Origin: JBBDWJ01 sp040902925
GTDB lineage: Bacteria > Acidobacteriota > Terriglobia > Bryobacterales > UBA6623
Direction: 5' to 3'
NCBI GenBank assembly: GCA_040902925.1
Contig: JBBDWJ010000122.1
Location: forward strand, 1 to 5,964
DNA: 5,964 nucleotides
Shown: positions 1-5,964 of the stretch, piece after piece
Numbering within the stretch: position 1 is the stretch's first letter
How the letters are laid out: every line of letters starts with the position of its first letter
Program-made: the position numbers and the translations under genes
Notes under the pieces: model-generated
Databases searched by the model: none
Told to the model about the DNA's origin: nothing
Seen by the model: the letters and a program-made list of their open reading frames with translations, nothing else

Positions 1-50
1 GAGTATACGGCAACCCTGTTCTTTTGTCCATCTATTTGTTGGACACTACA
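1..50. mobile_element. Probable terminus of an IS3-family-like insertion sequence (partial, rest outside window)
   Basis: Read on the minus strand from base 50, the sequence begins TGTAGTGTCC, continues through AACAAATAGA and then TGGACA. This matches the general style of IS3-family ends (IS150/IS3-type, TGTA-TG-CC...AAA...GGACA), as I remember it from established elements. TGTCCA (25-30) and TGGACA (40-45) also form a 6-bp inverted repeat around a 9-nt loop, which is often seen inside such ends. The putative outer tip (base 50) lies directly against the amidase stop codon (51-53). The other end, the transposase and the target duplication are not in the window, so the call rests on about 30 bases of resemblance. 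It could instead be a simple hairpin downstream of the amidase; there is no T-tract following it on the minus strand, which argues against an intrinsic terminator. Confidence 0.35.
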
Positions 51-1679
51 CTAGTTTGAAGCCGATGACATCAGCGGCGCGAGGGCCGGCACGGTCTTCG
101 GGGGAATGCGGTGCTTGGTCGATTGCTCGTAGGCGTAGGCGAGCTTGATCATCGTGGGCTCGCTGTACGGCCTGCCGAAAAAGGTGATTCCGACGGGCAG
201 GCCCTCGGCGGTGAATCCCGCCGGAACGACAATCGACGCCACATAGATCAGGTAGGTGTTCAGGTGGGGCGCGCCCTTCATGTTCACGTAGGGCGGGTTG
301 AGGCCATCTTTGATCAAGGTCGGCGTGTGCTCGACCGCCTTGTGAACAATGGCATCGAGGTTGTGATCCGCCATCACCTTCATGACGTTGAGCATGAGTT
401 CGTCGCGGGCTACCAGGTATTCGTAGTGGGCGTTGCCGGCGCCGTCCTGGATGATCGAGCGCGAACGGCCGCGCCGCTGGAGAACTTTGCCGTAGTCGGG
501 CGAGTTCGCGAGGTCCTCGGCCGTCTTGTAGGGGGAGTTCGGATTCCGGCTGAAATAGTTCTTGGCGCCGTCTCCCCGGGTCGAGGGGTCCGAGGCTCTC
601 TTGGCGAGCAGCTCGTTGAGGTTGGGAACCTCGATCGGATCGACGACTTCCGCGCCCGCCGCCTTCAACTCGCCAATGGCCTTGTCGAAGATGGCCGTGA
701 CGTTTTTGAAGTCTTCCGAATCCGGTTCGGAGTCGTTCCCCATCGACTGCCGCAGAATGCCGACTCGCGCGCCCTTCAAGCCGTCTTTGTCGAGAAACGC
801 CGTGTACGTTTCGGGCACGTGGCCGACACCGTACGCCGTGACCGGGTCCTCGGAGTCGTAACCGACCATGACGTCGAGCAGCTTGGCGAGGTCGGTCACC
901 GTACGCGTCATCGGTCCTAAAGATCCCGTCGGCGAGGGCCAACCGCCCCAGACGCCTGTGCGGCTAACGAGTCCGGCGGTCGGCCGCATTCCGACGATGC
1001 TGTTCCAGATGGAGGGCCGGCGGATGGACGCGTAGCCTTCCTGGCCAATGCCGACCGTGGCGAAGTTTGAGGAGACCGCGGCGCCGGTGCCGCCGGATGA
1101 GCCCCCGACGGTTCGCTCGAGATCGTATGGGTTGTGCGTTTCGCCAAACAGGGACCCGAACGTGTCGCCGCCGCCCAGCTCACCCAGGGTGACCTTCGCG
1201 AGAATGATCGCCCCGGCTTCCTTGAGCTTGCTGGCCACGACGGAGTCCTGGGTCGGCACGTAATCCTTCATGACGACCGAGCCGAGAGTCGTCGGCAGTC
1301 CGGCGACGTCCATCTGGTCTTTGACGGCGATGGGGATGCCGTGAAGCGGCCCGACCGGTCCCGATTGCTTGAAAGCCGCATCGAGCCTGTCCGCTTGTTC
1401 GAGGGCGTCGGGGTTTACCGTGATCACGCAATTGATCTTGGGGCCGTTCTTGTCGTAGGCCTCAATACGATCGAGGTACATCTGGGTAAGCTGGCGAGCG
1501 GTGAGCCTGCCATCGGCGTAGGCTTTGTGCACCTCTTCGATGGTTGTCTCCATCACGTCGAAATCTTCTGTTTCGGCGCTCTGAACCTGGCTGCATGACG
1601 GGATCAGTGAAACCACGGCGAAAACCGCGGCGAGCCTCGCTCCCAACAATGTTTTCTTCGCTGTTTCGCTCGGATACAT
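51..1679 (-). CDS. Exported amidase-signature family hydrolase, probable lipoprotein (542 aa)
   Basis: This is an amidase-signature (AS) family enzyme that hydrolyses a carboxamide (C-N) bond; the substrate cannot be read from sequence. The Ser-cisSer-Lys triad is visible: Lys120 in IPIAVKDQ, cis-Ser194 in VGGSSGGTGA, and nucleophile Ser218 in GQEGYASIRRP. The spacings of 74 and 24 residues agree with those of mammalian FAAH (142/217/241). The last stretch, GLPVGITFFGRP near 493-503 and LAYAYEQSTKHRIPP, is the usual AS-family end, so the protein looks complete. Residues 1-30 form an export signal: basic n-region (K8, K9, R15), hydrophobic core, and a lipobox-like IPSC with Cys29 followed by Ser, suggesting an envelope lipoprotein; signal peptidase I cleavage near residue 35 is the alternative. 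The frame stays open upstream to 1922, but the added 81 residues look non-coding. The ATG at 1679 is chosen for its AGGA-type ribosome site and signal peptide. Gly-Tyr-Ala precedes the nucleophile where many members have Gly-Gly. The gene follows the receptor after 259 nt, probably on the same transcript. Confidence 0.93.
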   Translation of the reverse strand: MYPSETAKKTLLGARLAAVFAVVSLIPSCSQVQSAETEDFDVMETTIEEVHKAYADGRLTARQLTQMYLDRIEAYDKNGPKINCVITVNPDALEQADRLDAAFKQSGPVGPLHGIPIAVKDQMDVAGLPTTLGSVVMKDYVPTQDSVVASKLKEAGAIILAKVTLGELGGGDTFGSLFGETHNPYDLERTVGGSSGGTGAAVSSNFATVGIGQEGYASIRRPSIWNSIVGMRPTAGLVSRTGVWGGWPSPTGSLGPMTRTVTDLAKLLDVMVGYDSEDPVTAYGVGHVPETYTAFLDKDGLKGARVGILRQSMGNDSEPDSEDFKNVTAIFDKAIGELKAAGAEVVDPIEVPNLNELLAKRASDPSTRGDGAKNYFSRNPNSPYKTAEDLANSPDYGKVLQRRGRSRSIIQDGAGNAHYEYLVARDELMLNVMKVMADHNLDAIVHKAVEHTPTLIKDGLNPPYVNMKGAPHLNTYLIYVASIVVPAGFTAEGLPVGITFFGRPYSEPTMIKLAYAYEQSTKHRIPPKTVPALAPLMSSASN

Positions 1680-1938
1680 CAATCGTTCCTTTCCTCTCGT
1701 CCTGGCTTGACTGCGCGGCCGGGCACGAAACTCGTCGTCGGATCGACTTTTCTTCGGATACGTGCCTGGCCTGGATGGCTCCCGTTGTACTTTCCGTCCG
1801 AGCCGGGTTCCCGGCGTGGTGCGTTTGCGCCGGGACCACCGGCACGGACGGCGCGGACAGGAACAGAGCTGCGAGAGCCGCTCCTGCCCACGAAGGCTGA
1901 ATAGTGCCTTGCATCGCGCCAACCTGATTTATCGAGCC
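1680..1938 (-). other. Receptor-amidase spacer containing a signal-peptide-like open stretch
   Basis: The 259 nt between the receptor stop and the amidase start hold no intrinsic terminator that I can see, which favours read-through from the receptor gene. An ATG at 1914, 24 nt after the receptor stop and preceded by a weak CAGG, opens a minus-strand frame. It begins MQGTIQPSWAGAALAALF and continues LSAPSVPVVPAQ, which resembles a secretion signal with an alanine-type cleavage site after about residue 29. The n-region has no Lys or Arg, so it is not a textbook signal. The frame runs on to 1462 inside the amidase in a different frame and the later residues have no protein character. It may be a decayed fragment of a secreted-protein gene, a small secreted peptide, or chance in GC-rich DNA. 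I do not call it a gene. Confidence 0.25.
1687..1698 (-). promoter_or_regulatory. Ribosome binding site of the amidase
   Basis: On the minus strand the sequence reads GAGAGGAAAGGA, followed by a 7-nt spacer to the ATG at 1679. This purine-rich site carries two AGGA cores and decides the start at 1679 over the longer open frame beginning at 1922. Confidence 0.75.
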
Positions 1939-4900
1939 TCAGAAATGGAGCTTCAGGCCGACCTGAATGCGGCGTCCGGGCGTGCGGGTGGAGGTGATCA
2001 AACCCGCATCGGAAGGATTGCGCCCTTGGCGGTCGAAGATGACGGTTTCCGGATCGTCGAAGTTGGTGTGGTTGAACGCGTTGAAGAACTCGAAGCGCAG
2101 TTGGCTCGTAAATCTCTCGTTGAACCGAATGTTCTTGAATAGAGAAAAGTCGAGATTGGAGAGCCCCGGCACCGTCAAGGTGTTGCGGCCTAGGTTGCCC
2201 AGCGTGTACTGAGCCGGGAAGCCGAAGCACTCGGTTTTGATGTAGCCGTTCGGGTTTCCAGAATTGGTGAGCTCGCCTTCGCAGCCAGGACCCAGGAGAA
2301 GGTTCGGACGCTGTCCGAGCGCGCCCCCGCGCGTGTCGGCCTTGCTACCCGCCTGGTCGTTGTTCAGTACGGGCGAGAACGGCGTACCCGTTTGGGCCCG
2401 ATAAATCGTGCCAAGCTGCCATCCGCTCAGCAGCGTTCGGACCAGCCCGGTCTTGGATTGGCCGAAGGGCAGCTCCCAAACGAGACTGAAGACGAAGTTA
2501 TGCCGGAGATCGAAGTCAGAAAGCCCGCGATTGAGGTGCGGGAACAGCGGATGCGGCACCGCAACGGAGCTCGAGTAACCGCTGGTTGAGCTGGTCGAAC
2601 CCGTCGAAGAAGCCGTATCGACACTCTTGCTCCAGGTGTAGGAACCCATCACCTGCATTCCACTGCCGAGCGTTCTGCGGACGCTGGTTTGCAGCCCGTG
2701 ATAGTAGGAGTCGGCGTTCCAGGTATCGGTCGTATTGATCGAGGCGAAATTGGGATTCAATACGACGCCGTCCTCGGGGTAGATCACGCCCTCGGGCGTC
2801 TCGGTCGGAAGGACCGTGTTCATGTTGCGCTCGACGAGCGGCAGGTGAACGCCGCGCGAGCCCGAGTAGCCGATCTCCGCGATCCAGCCGGAGATCTCGC
2901 GCTGGATGTTGAAGGTCCACTTCGTGCTGTAAGAGCGCCCTGGATCCGGCTCGATGTACGCTGTTCGTAACGTGTCGATCTGCATCTCGTTAAAGGCCCC
3001 GCCGGGAAACGATCCGGCCGACGGACTGAGCGTCACGCCCTGCAGAAAGGTCGGCAACGAGCGCGTCAGCGGCGTGTCGTAAAGCCAGACCAAAGGCAGC
3101 GAGTCGAAGATCCCAAAGCTCGAACGGATCGAGGTCTTACCGTCCCCGAACGGATCCCACACGACGCCGATTCGCGGTGAAAAGTTTTTGCGGGTCGGGT
3201 TGCGGTCGTGTACGGGTCCGCCGACCGTGACCTCGCTGTCGAACAGGTCGTGAAGAAGCGCAATCTTTCCGTTTACTTCCGTGGGGATCGTCGCGAACTC
3301 GTACCGCAGGCCGAGGTTGACAGTGAGGTTGTTTCTCAGACGGATGTCGTCTTGCACGTAGCCCCCGAACAGGGTCTGACGCAGGCCGCGCCGCGTGTCG
3401 GAACCCGGGTAGAGAGCCGAGAATGTCGTCGGCTGATTGGTCAGAAACTCCGCGATGGAGCCGAAACCGAAATCGCCGCCGCTGCGGTTGGGGCTGTCGA
3501 AGTTGTAGTGCATGCGCTCAACGCTCACCCCGACCTTCAGAGCGTGGATGCCCTTGGTGATGTAGAGGTTCTCGTGGATTTGATAGGACGCGAAGTTGTA
3601 GAAGGCTTCATTGTTCGCGCCCGGTCCGCCTCCGGGGACCGTGAGACCGGCGACCGACGTCGCCCCGATGTTCAGGCCGGGAACGAAACCGAGCGAGGGG
3701 TCTTCGAGGAGGGGATTGAAGACTTGCGAGATAGCGTCGGTGTCCATGGCGCGCCGGGAAAAGCCGATTCGGGCTACGTTCAGTAGCGTCGGGCTGATGA
3801 CTCGGGTGTATTCCAGCGACGCCCCCTGGCGGCGCGACGTCAGCGCCTCTTCCTTGGTGCGATATACATCGGTTGAAGTGGAGTCCGCATCGTCGAAGAA
3901 ATAGCTGCCTGAAAGGCTGTCTTGCGCCGAGAAGGTGTGGTCCATCTTGCCGAGAATGTACTTGCCGGAGGAGAGCTTGTCGGTCGGACCGACGAACTGG
4001 GCCGTGTCGCCGGCGCCTAGCAGGCGGCCGTTCGGCAGCGGCATCAACTCGATGAACCGCGCCACCGCGGGGTCAACGGTCACGTCGCCGGTAGAAAGTA
4101 TTCCCTGGCGCGCGTTGGCGGTGAGCGTCGTAGCAACCGAAGTAGTCGGAAGCGCCTCCTCGAGGCCTTCATAGTTCATGAACCAAAACGTCTTATTCTT
4201 GGCAACCGGTCCCCCGACCGCCGCGCCGTATTGGTGTCTGCGAAAAGTCGGCTTCTCGACGTCGAAGAAATCGCGCGCGTCGAGCGCGCTGTTGCGATGA
4301 AAGTAGAAAACGGTGCCGTGCAACTCGTTGGTGCCCGACTTGGTTACGGCATTGACGACGCCGCCAGTGGCGCGGCCGTACTCGGCGGAATAGTTGCTCG
4401 AAACCAGTGAGAACTCGCGGACCGCTTCCACTCCGAGATTCGTGCCCAGAATGCTGGCGGGCGTCGTGTTTGAGGCGTCGTTGACGCTAATGCCGTCAAG
4501 CCGGAAATTATTTTCCGTGGGCCGCGCACCCGATACCGTCAGCTTCACGCCGCTACCTCCGCGGCTGCCGCCGCCGCCGCTTCCGATCGAGGCCGTGCCG
4601 GGCTGCAAGGTCGCCAGTTGGGTCCAATCGCGCCCATTCAGCGGCAGCTCGCGAATCGTGGTGCCTCCGACGTTGCGGCTCACCGTCGCCGTCGATAGGT
4701 CGACGACTGCTTCCGCGGCAACGACTTCCACGGTTTCACTGACACTGGCCAGTTGCATCTCCACGTCGACGACGATCTCGGCGCCGACCGTCAGGTTGAT
4801 GTTTCTGCGGACCGCCGTGGCGAACCCATTGGACTGAAACACGACATCGTAAGGTCCGGGTTGCAGGTTAACGGCGCGATATGCGCCGTTTTCATTGGTG

Positions 4901-5094
4901 ACCAAGTCGCGGCTGATGCCGGTAGCTACGTTGGTGACAACGACGGCGGCAGCGGGAATGCTGGCGCCCTGCTGGTCGCGGACCGACCCGAGTACGGTGC
5001 CGCCGGCCGTCTGAGCAACGGCCCGGGGCGCCAACAACGCCGGCAACGAAAGCAAAACCATTGCGGCGTGCAGTGCAAACTTGCTGATCCGCAT
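1939..5094 (-). CDS. TonB-dependent receptor with N-terminal carboxypeptidase-regulatory-like domain, Oar-like (1051 aa)
   Basis: An outer-membrane, TonB-energised receptor or transporter; the ligand is unknown. Domains in order: Sec signal peptide 1-27 (R2, K5, hydrophobic core, cleavage AVA-Q); carboxypeptidase-regulatory-like beta-sandwich about 32-115 (GSVRDQQGASIPAAAVVV, then NENGAYRAVNLQPGPYDV); a TonB-box-like ETVEVVA at 120-126; plug about 130-255, including ELPLNGRDW, a Gly-rich loop at 171-182, RPTENNFRLDGISVND and YSAEYGRATGGVVNAVTKSGTN; then a long barrel. Barrel hallmarks include GSYTWSKS near 817-824, SDFDLRHNFVFSLVWELPFG near 859-878, RFEFFNAFNHTNF near 1000-1012, and a terminal Phe suited to BAM-mediated insertion. 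A Ser/Thr-rich insert lies at 828-843, and Cys938 and Cys956 could bridge an outer loop. The length is usual for the acidobacterial type. The ATG at 5094 is chosen over 5160 because it has a strong ribosome site and starts the signal peptide. The amidase lies downstream in the same direction. No frameshift or internal stop is seen. Confidence 0.95.
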   Translation of the reverse strand: MRISKFALHAAMVLLSLPALLAPRAVAQTAGGTVLGSVRDQQGASIPAAAVVVTNVATGISRDLVTNENGAYRAVNLQPGPYDVVFQSNGFATAVRRNINLTVGAEIVVDVEMQLASVSETVEVVAAEAVVDLSTATVSRNVGGTTIRELPLNGRDWTQLATLQPGTASIGSGGGGSRGGSGVKLTVSGARPTENNFRLDGISVNDASNTTPASILGTNLGVEAVREFSLVSSNYSAEYGRATGGVVNAVTKSGTNELHGTVFYFHRNSALDARDFFDVEKPTFRRHQYGAAVGGPVAKNKTFWFMNYEGLEEALPTTSVATTLTANARQGILSTGDVTVDPAVARFIELMPLPNGRLLGAGDTAQFVGPTDKLSSGKYILGKMDHTFSAQDSLSGSYFFDDADSTSTDVYRTKEEALTSRRQGASLEYTRVISPTLLNVARIGFSRRAMDTDAISQVFNPLLEDPSLGFVPGLNIGATSVAGLTVPGGGPGANNEAFYNFASYQIHENLYITKGIHALKVGVSVERMHYNFDSPNRSGGDFGFGSIAEFLTNQPTTFSALYPGSDTRRGLRQTLFGGYVQDDIRLRNNLTVNLGLRYEFATIPTEVNGKIALLHDLFDSEVTVGGPVHDRNPTRKNFSPRIGVVWDPFGDGKTSIRSSFGIFDSLPLVWLYDTPLTRSLPTFLQGVTLSPSAGSFPGGAFNEMQIDTLRTAYIEPDPGRSYSTKWTFNIQREISGWIAEIGYSGSRGVHLPLVERNMNTVLPTETPEGVIYPEDGVVLNPNFASINTTDTWNADSYYHGLQTSVRRTLGSGMQVMGSYTWSKSVDTASSTGSTSSTSGYSSSVAVPHPLFPHLNRGLSDFDLRHNFVFSLVWELPFGQSKTGLVRTLLSGWQLGTIYRAQTGTPFSPVLNNDQAGSKADTRGGALGQRPNLLLGPGCEGELTNSGNPNGYIKTECFGFPAQYTLGNLGRNTLTVPGLSNLDFSLFKNIRFNERFTSQLRFEFFNAFNHTNFDDPETVIFDRQGRNPSDAGLITSTRTPGRRIQVGLKLHF

Positions 5095-5100
5095 GCAAAT

Positions 5101-5107
5101 CCTCCTC
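5101..5107 (-). promoter_or_regulatory. Ribosome binding site of the TonB-dependent receptor
   Basis: The minus strand reads GAGGAGG followed by a 6-nt spacer (ATTTGC) and the ATG at 5094. It is a near-perfect Shine-Dalgarno sequence and excludes the in-frame upstream ATG at 5160, which would add 22 charged residues in front of the signal peptide. Confidence 0.85.
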
Positions 5108-5135
5108 TTTCTGTTCCCCCGAACAACGTCTCGCG

Positions 5136-5158
5136 GCCACACGCCAATGGCGTGCGGC
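5136..5158. promoter_or_regulatory. Inverted repeat upstream of the receptor gene (possible leader hairpin or operator)
   Basis: GCC-A-CACGCC, a 3-nt AAT centre, then GGCGTG-C-GGC: nine paired positions with one A/C mismatch. It lies 42-64 nt upstream of the receptor ATG. It could be a hairpin in the 5' untranslated RNA or a palindromic protein-binding site. No matching minus-strand -10/-35 pair could be placed with confidence, so its position relative to the transcription start is unknown. Confidence 0.4.
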
Positions 5159-5334
5159 AAGATTGAGGTCCGGCAGTGCGCAAGAAATGCGCTGAAAACG
5201 CGAAGTAAGGTACAAACCGGCGAGAATCGGAACTAACGGGAGTTGTCCATGCGGTCTCGGCGAGCCCGCGCGCACAATACTCCGCTACTCCTCAAGGCCG
5301 CCTTCGATCGGCGCCACGAAGAAAGGGAGTCCCG

Positions 5335-5366
5335 CCAAATCTCGGCAAGGCCAAATCTCGGCAAGG
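5335..5366. repeat. Exact 16-bp tandem duplication
   Basis: CCAAATCTCGGCAAGG occurs twice head to tail (5335-5350 and 5351-5366) with no mismatch and no spacer. It sits about 240 nt upstream of the receptor start in non-coding sequence. Perfect identity suggests a recent slippage duplication, or paired binding sites. Confidence 0.9.
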
Positions 5367-5453
5367 AGGTTGACCGGCGGCGTGACCCGCGGGGGCCAGC
5401 TACCGGAAGCTGTCTTTCAGAATCAGTACCGCTTGTGTCTTGCCCGGCATTGC

Positions 5454-5471
5454 GATCAACGAGGGTTGATC
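5454..5471. repeat. Perfect 7-bp inverted repeat with 4-nt loop
   Basis: GATCAAC, loop GAGG, then GTTGATC. The stem is perfect and the structure works on either strand. No T-tract follows on either side, so it is not a standard intrinsic terminator. It may be a protein-binding palindrome or an RNA hairpin in the gene-free region. Confidence 0.6.
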
Positions 5472-5543
5472 CAAAACCTAGGCTGTTACGCGGCGTACTG
5501 CGTGCCCAACGTGAGCACTTTCAACGAGGACAAATCGGCGTTT

Positions 5544-5569
5544 CGAGGGAGCCCTCTCGGGCTTGTTTC
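5544..5569 (+). terminator. Weak terminator-like hairpin overlapping an alternative hairpin
   Basis: On the plus strand GAGCCC (5549-5554), loop TCTC, GGGCTT (5559-5564) forms a stem of five Watson-Crick pairs plus one G-U pair, followed by the imperfect T-rich run GTTTC. An overlapping alternative stem, CGAGGG (5544-5549) with CTCTCG region (5554-5559), uses the same bases, so the two cannot form together. The short stem and poor T-tract make termination uncertain, and no gene is identified upstream of it on this strand. Confidence 0.2.
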
Positions 5570-5743
5570 ATGGAGGGAGCGTCTCATGACACCCCATTGG
5601 AAACCAAGTGTAGCTTCATGCCGCCCGCGGGTCCAATCAATAATCCTTATGGCCCCCATAGAACCGGTAGAAGTGCGCGGTGCGGGCAGGTTTTGTCATT
5701 TGACTGCGCGGGTATTTCTTTTTGCGCCGCTTCGCGTTTTTGT

Positions 5744-5772
5744 TTGACACATCCCCAGCGCCACGGTATTCT
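5744..5772 (+). promoter_or_regulatory. Near-consensus sigma70-type promoter, rightward
   Basis: A perfect -35 hexamer TTGACA (5744-5749) is followed by an exact 17-nt spacer and a -10 hexamer TATTCT (5767-5772; four of six consensus positions). Transcription would start near 5779 and run rightward out of the window. No convincing start codon with a ribosome site follows within the window; the only frame open to the end begins at 5923 (MHRISMPSPLRARL) and lacks a Shine-Dalgarno sequence. The target is either a gene beyond 5964 with a long leader or an RNA. Confidence 0.45.
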
Positions 5773-5964
5773 TACAAGCATTCTCCGCTCCGAGTCTCAG
5801 TCTAGCCTCGTGAACGGAACGCTTCCACGCTGAGGGCTACCCCACGAGCCCGACCACCTCAACGCTGAGTTCCGGCGAAGTTAGCCATACCTAGTCCATC
5901 TGCTTTCGTTAGCACCTGACTTATGCACAGAATCAGCATGCCAAGCCCTCTGCGTGCTCGGCTG

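Larger units (their letters stand above)
5095..5964. other. Gene-free intergenic region, 870 nt
   Basis: No frame on either strand gives a protein with recognisable domains, credible composition and a ribosome site. The longest plus-strand frames (5243-5833 and 5370-5747) overlap each other and look like random GC-rich translation. The sequence carries the receptor ribosome site and leader inverted repeat near its left end, a 16-bp tandem repeat, two hairpin regions and a rightward promoter. It presumably contains the receptor promoter reading leftward, although I could not place hexamers for it convincingly, and the upstream region of whatever lies to the right. No tRNA or known riboswitch core was recognised. 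Confidence 0.6.

Noticed and set aside
25..45. TGTCCA/TGGACA hairpin as an intrinsic terminator of the amidase
   Set aside because: The 6-bp stem has a 9-nt loop and is followed on the minus strand by A residues, not T; an IS-like end explains it better.
111..920. Long plus-strand open frame (269 codons) opposite the amidase gene
   Set aside because: It is antisense to a confidently assigned catalytic gene, has an Arg/Val/Gly-rich composition without domains, and is typical of mirror frames in GC-rich coding DNA.
51..1922. Longer amidase form starting at 1922
   Set aside because: The extra 81 residues are Arg/Ser/Pro-rich with no family similarity. The ATG at 1679 has a good ribosome site and begins a signal peptide.
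2566..2613. Ser/Thr-rich low-complexity segment in the receptor barrel
   Set aside because: It keeps the reading frame and falls in a variable loop region after the SYTWSKS motif; such loops vary freely in the family.
4567..4580. GCC trinucleotide run
   Set aside because: It encodes the Gly-rich plug loop of the receptor, which is usual for this receptor type, and is too short to suggest phase variation.
5370..5747. Plus-strand frame of up to 125 codons, possibly from a GTG at 5382 preceded at 12 nt by AAGGAGG
   Set aside because: The ribosome-like match is partly produced by the 16-bp duplication and is spaced too far. The translation has no recognisable domain, a mixed codon choice, and ends within the promoter-like sequence.
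5243..5833. Plus-strand frame of 196 codons upstream of the receptor
   Set aside because: Arg/Ser/Pro-rich composition, no ribosome site and no domain. It overlaps other equally unsupported frames.
5834..5851. GGGCT/AGCCC hairpin downstream of the rightward promoter
   Set aside because: A 5-bp stem with an 8-nt loop is expected by chance in this composition, and no T-tract follows.
5923..5964. Open frame MHRISMPSPLRARL running off the right edge
   Set aside because: Only 14 codons with no Shine-Dalgarno sequence before the ATG; too little to call a gene start.
1..5964. CRISPR arrays, tRNA, rRNA, toxin-antitoxin or phage-defence genes
   Set aside because: No regularly spaced repeats, cloverleaf, rRNA-like sequence or defence-type protein was seen on either strand.

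Overview
The window holds two complete genes, both on the minus strand and in transcriptional order from right to left. The first is a large TonB-dependent outer-membrane receptor with an N-terminal carboxypeptidase-regulatory-like domain (5094 down to 1939). The second is an exported amidase-signature hydrolase with a lipoprotein-type signal (1679 down to 51). Each has a clear Shine-Dalgarno sequence that fixes the start.

The receptor is of the Oar-like / CarboxypepD_reg type of about 1050 residues that is greatly expanded in Acidobacteriota. Together with the GC-rich coding sequence and a diderm-type export set (signal peptide plus plug and beta-barrel; lipobox), this makes an acidobacterium the best guess. 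That assignment is inference from protein style; no marker gene is present.

Layout: 1-50 looks like the outer end of an IS3-family-type insertion sequence that abuts the amidase stop codon. 51-1679 is the amidase. 1680-1938 is a 259-nt spacer with no terminator; it contains an out-of-frame start followed by a signal-peptide-like stretch. 1939-5094 is the receptor. 5095-5964 (870 nt) contains no gene I can support. It does contain a hairpin in the receptor leader, an exact 16-bp tandem duplication, a perfect 18-nt hairpin, a pair of mutually exclusive hairpins, and a near-consensus sigma70-type promoter pointing out of the window to the right.

The two genes are plausibly co-transcribed. A reasonable but unproven model is that the receptor imports or binds a ligand at the outer membrane and the envelope amidase hydrolyses an amide bond in that ligand or a related compound. 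I see no clearly novel multi-gene system. The most notable points are the IS-like end at the amidase stop, the receptor-amidase pairing, the non-standard residues before the amidase nucleophile, and the structured gene-free upstream region.
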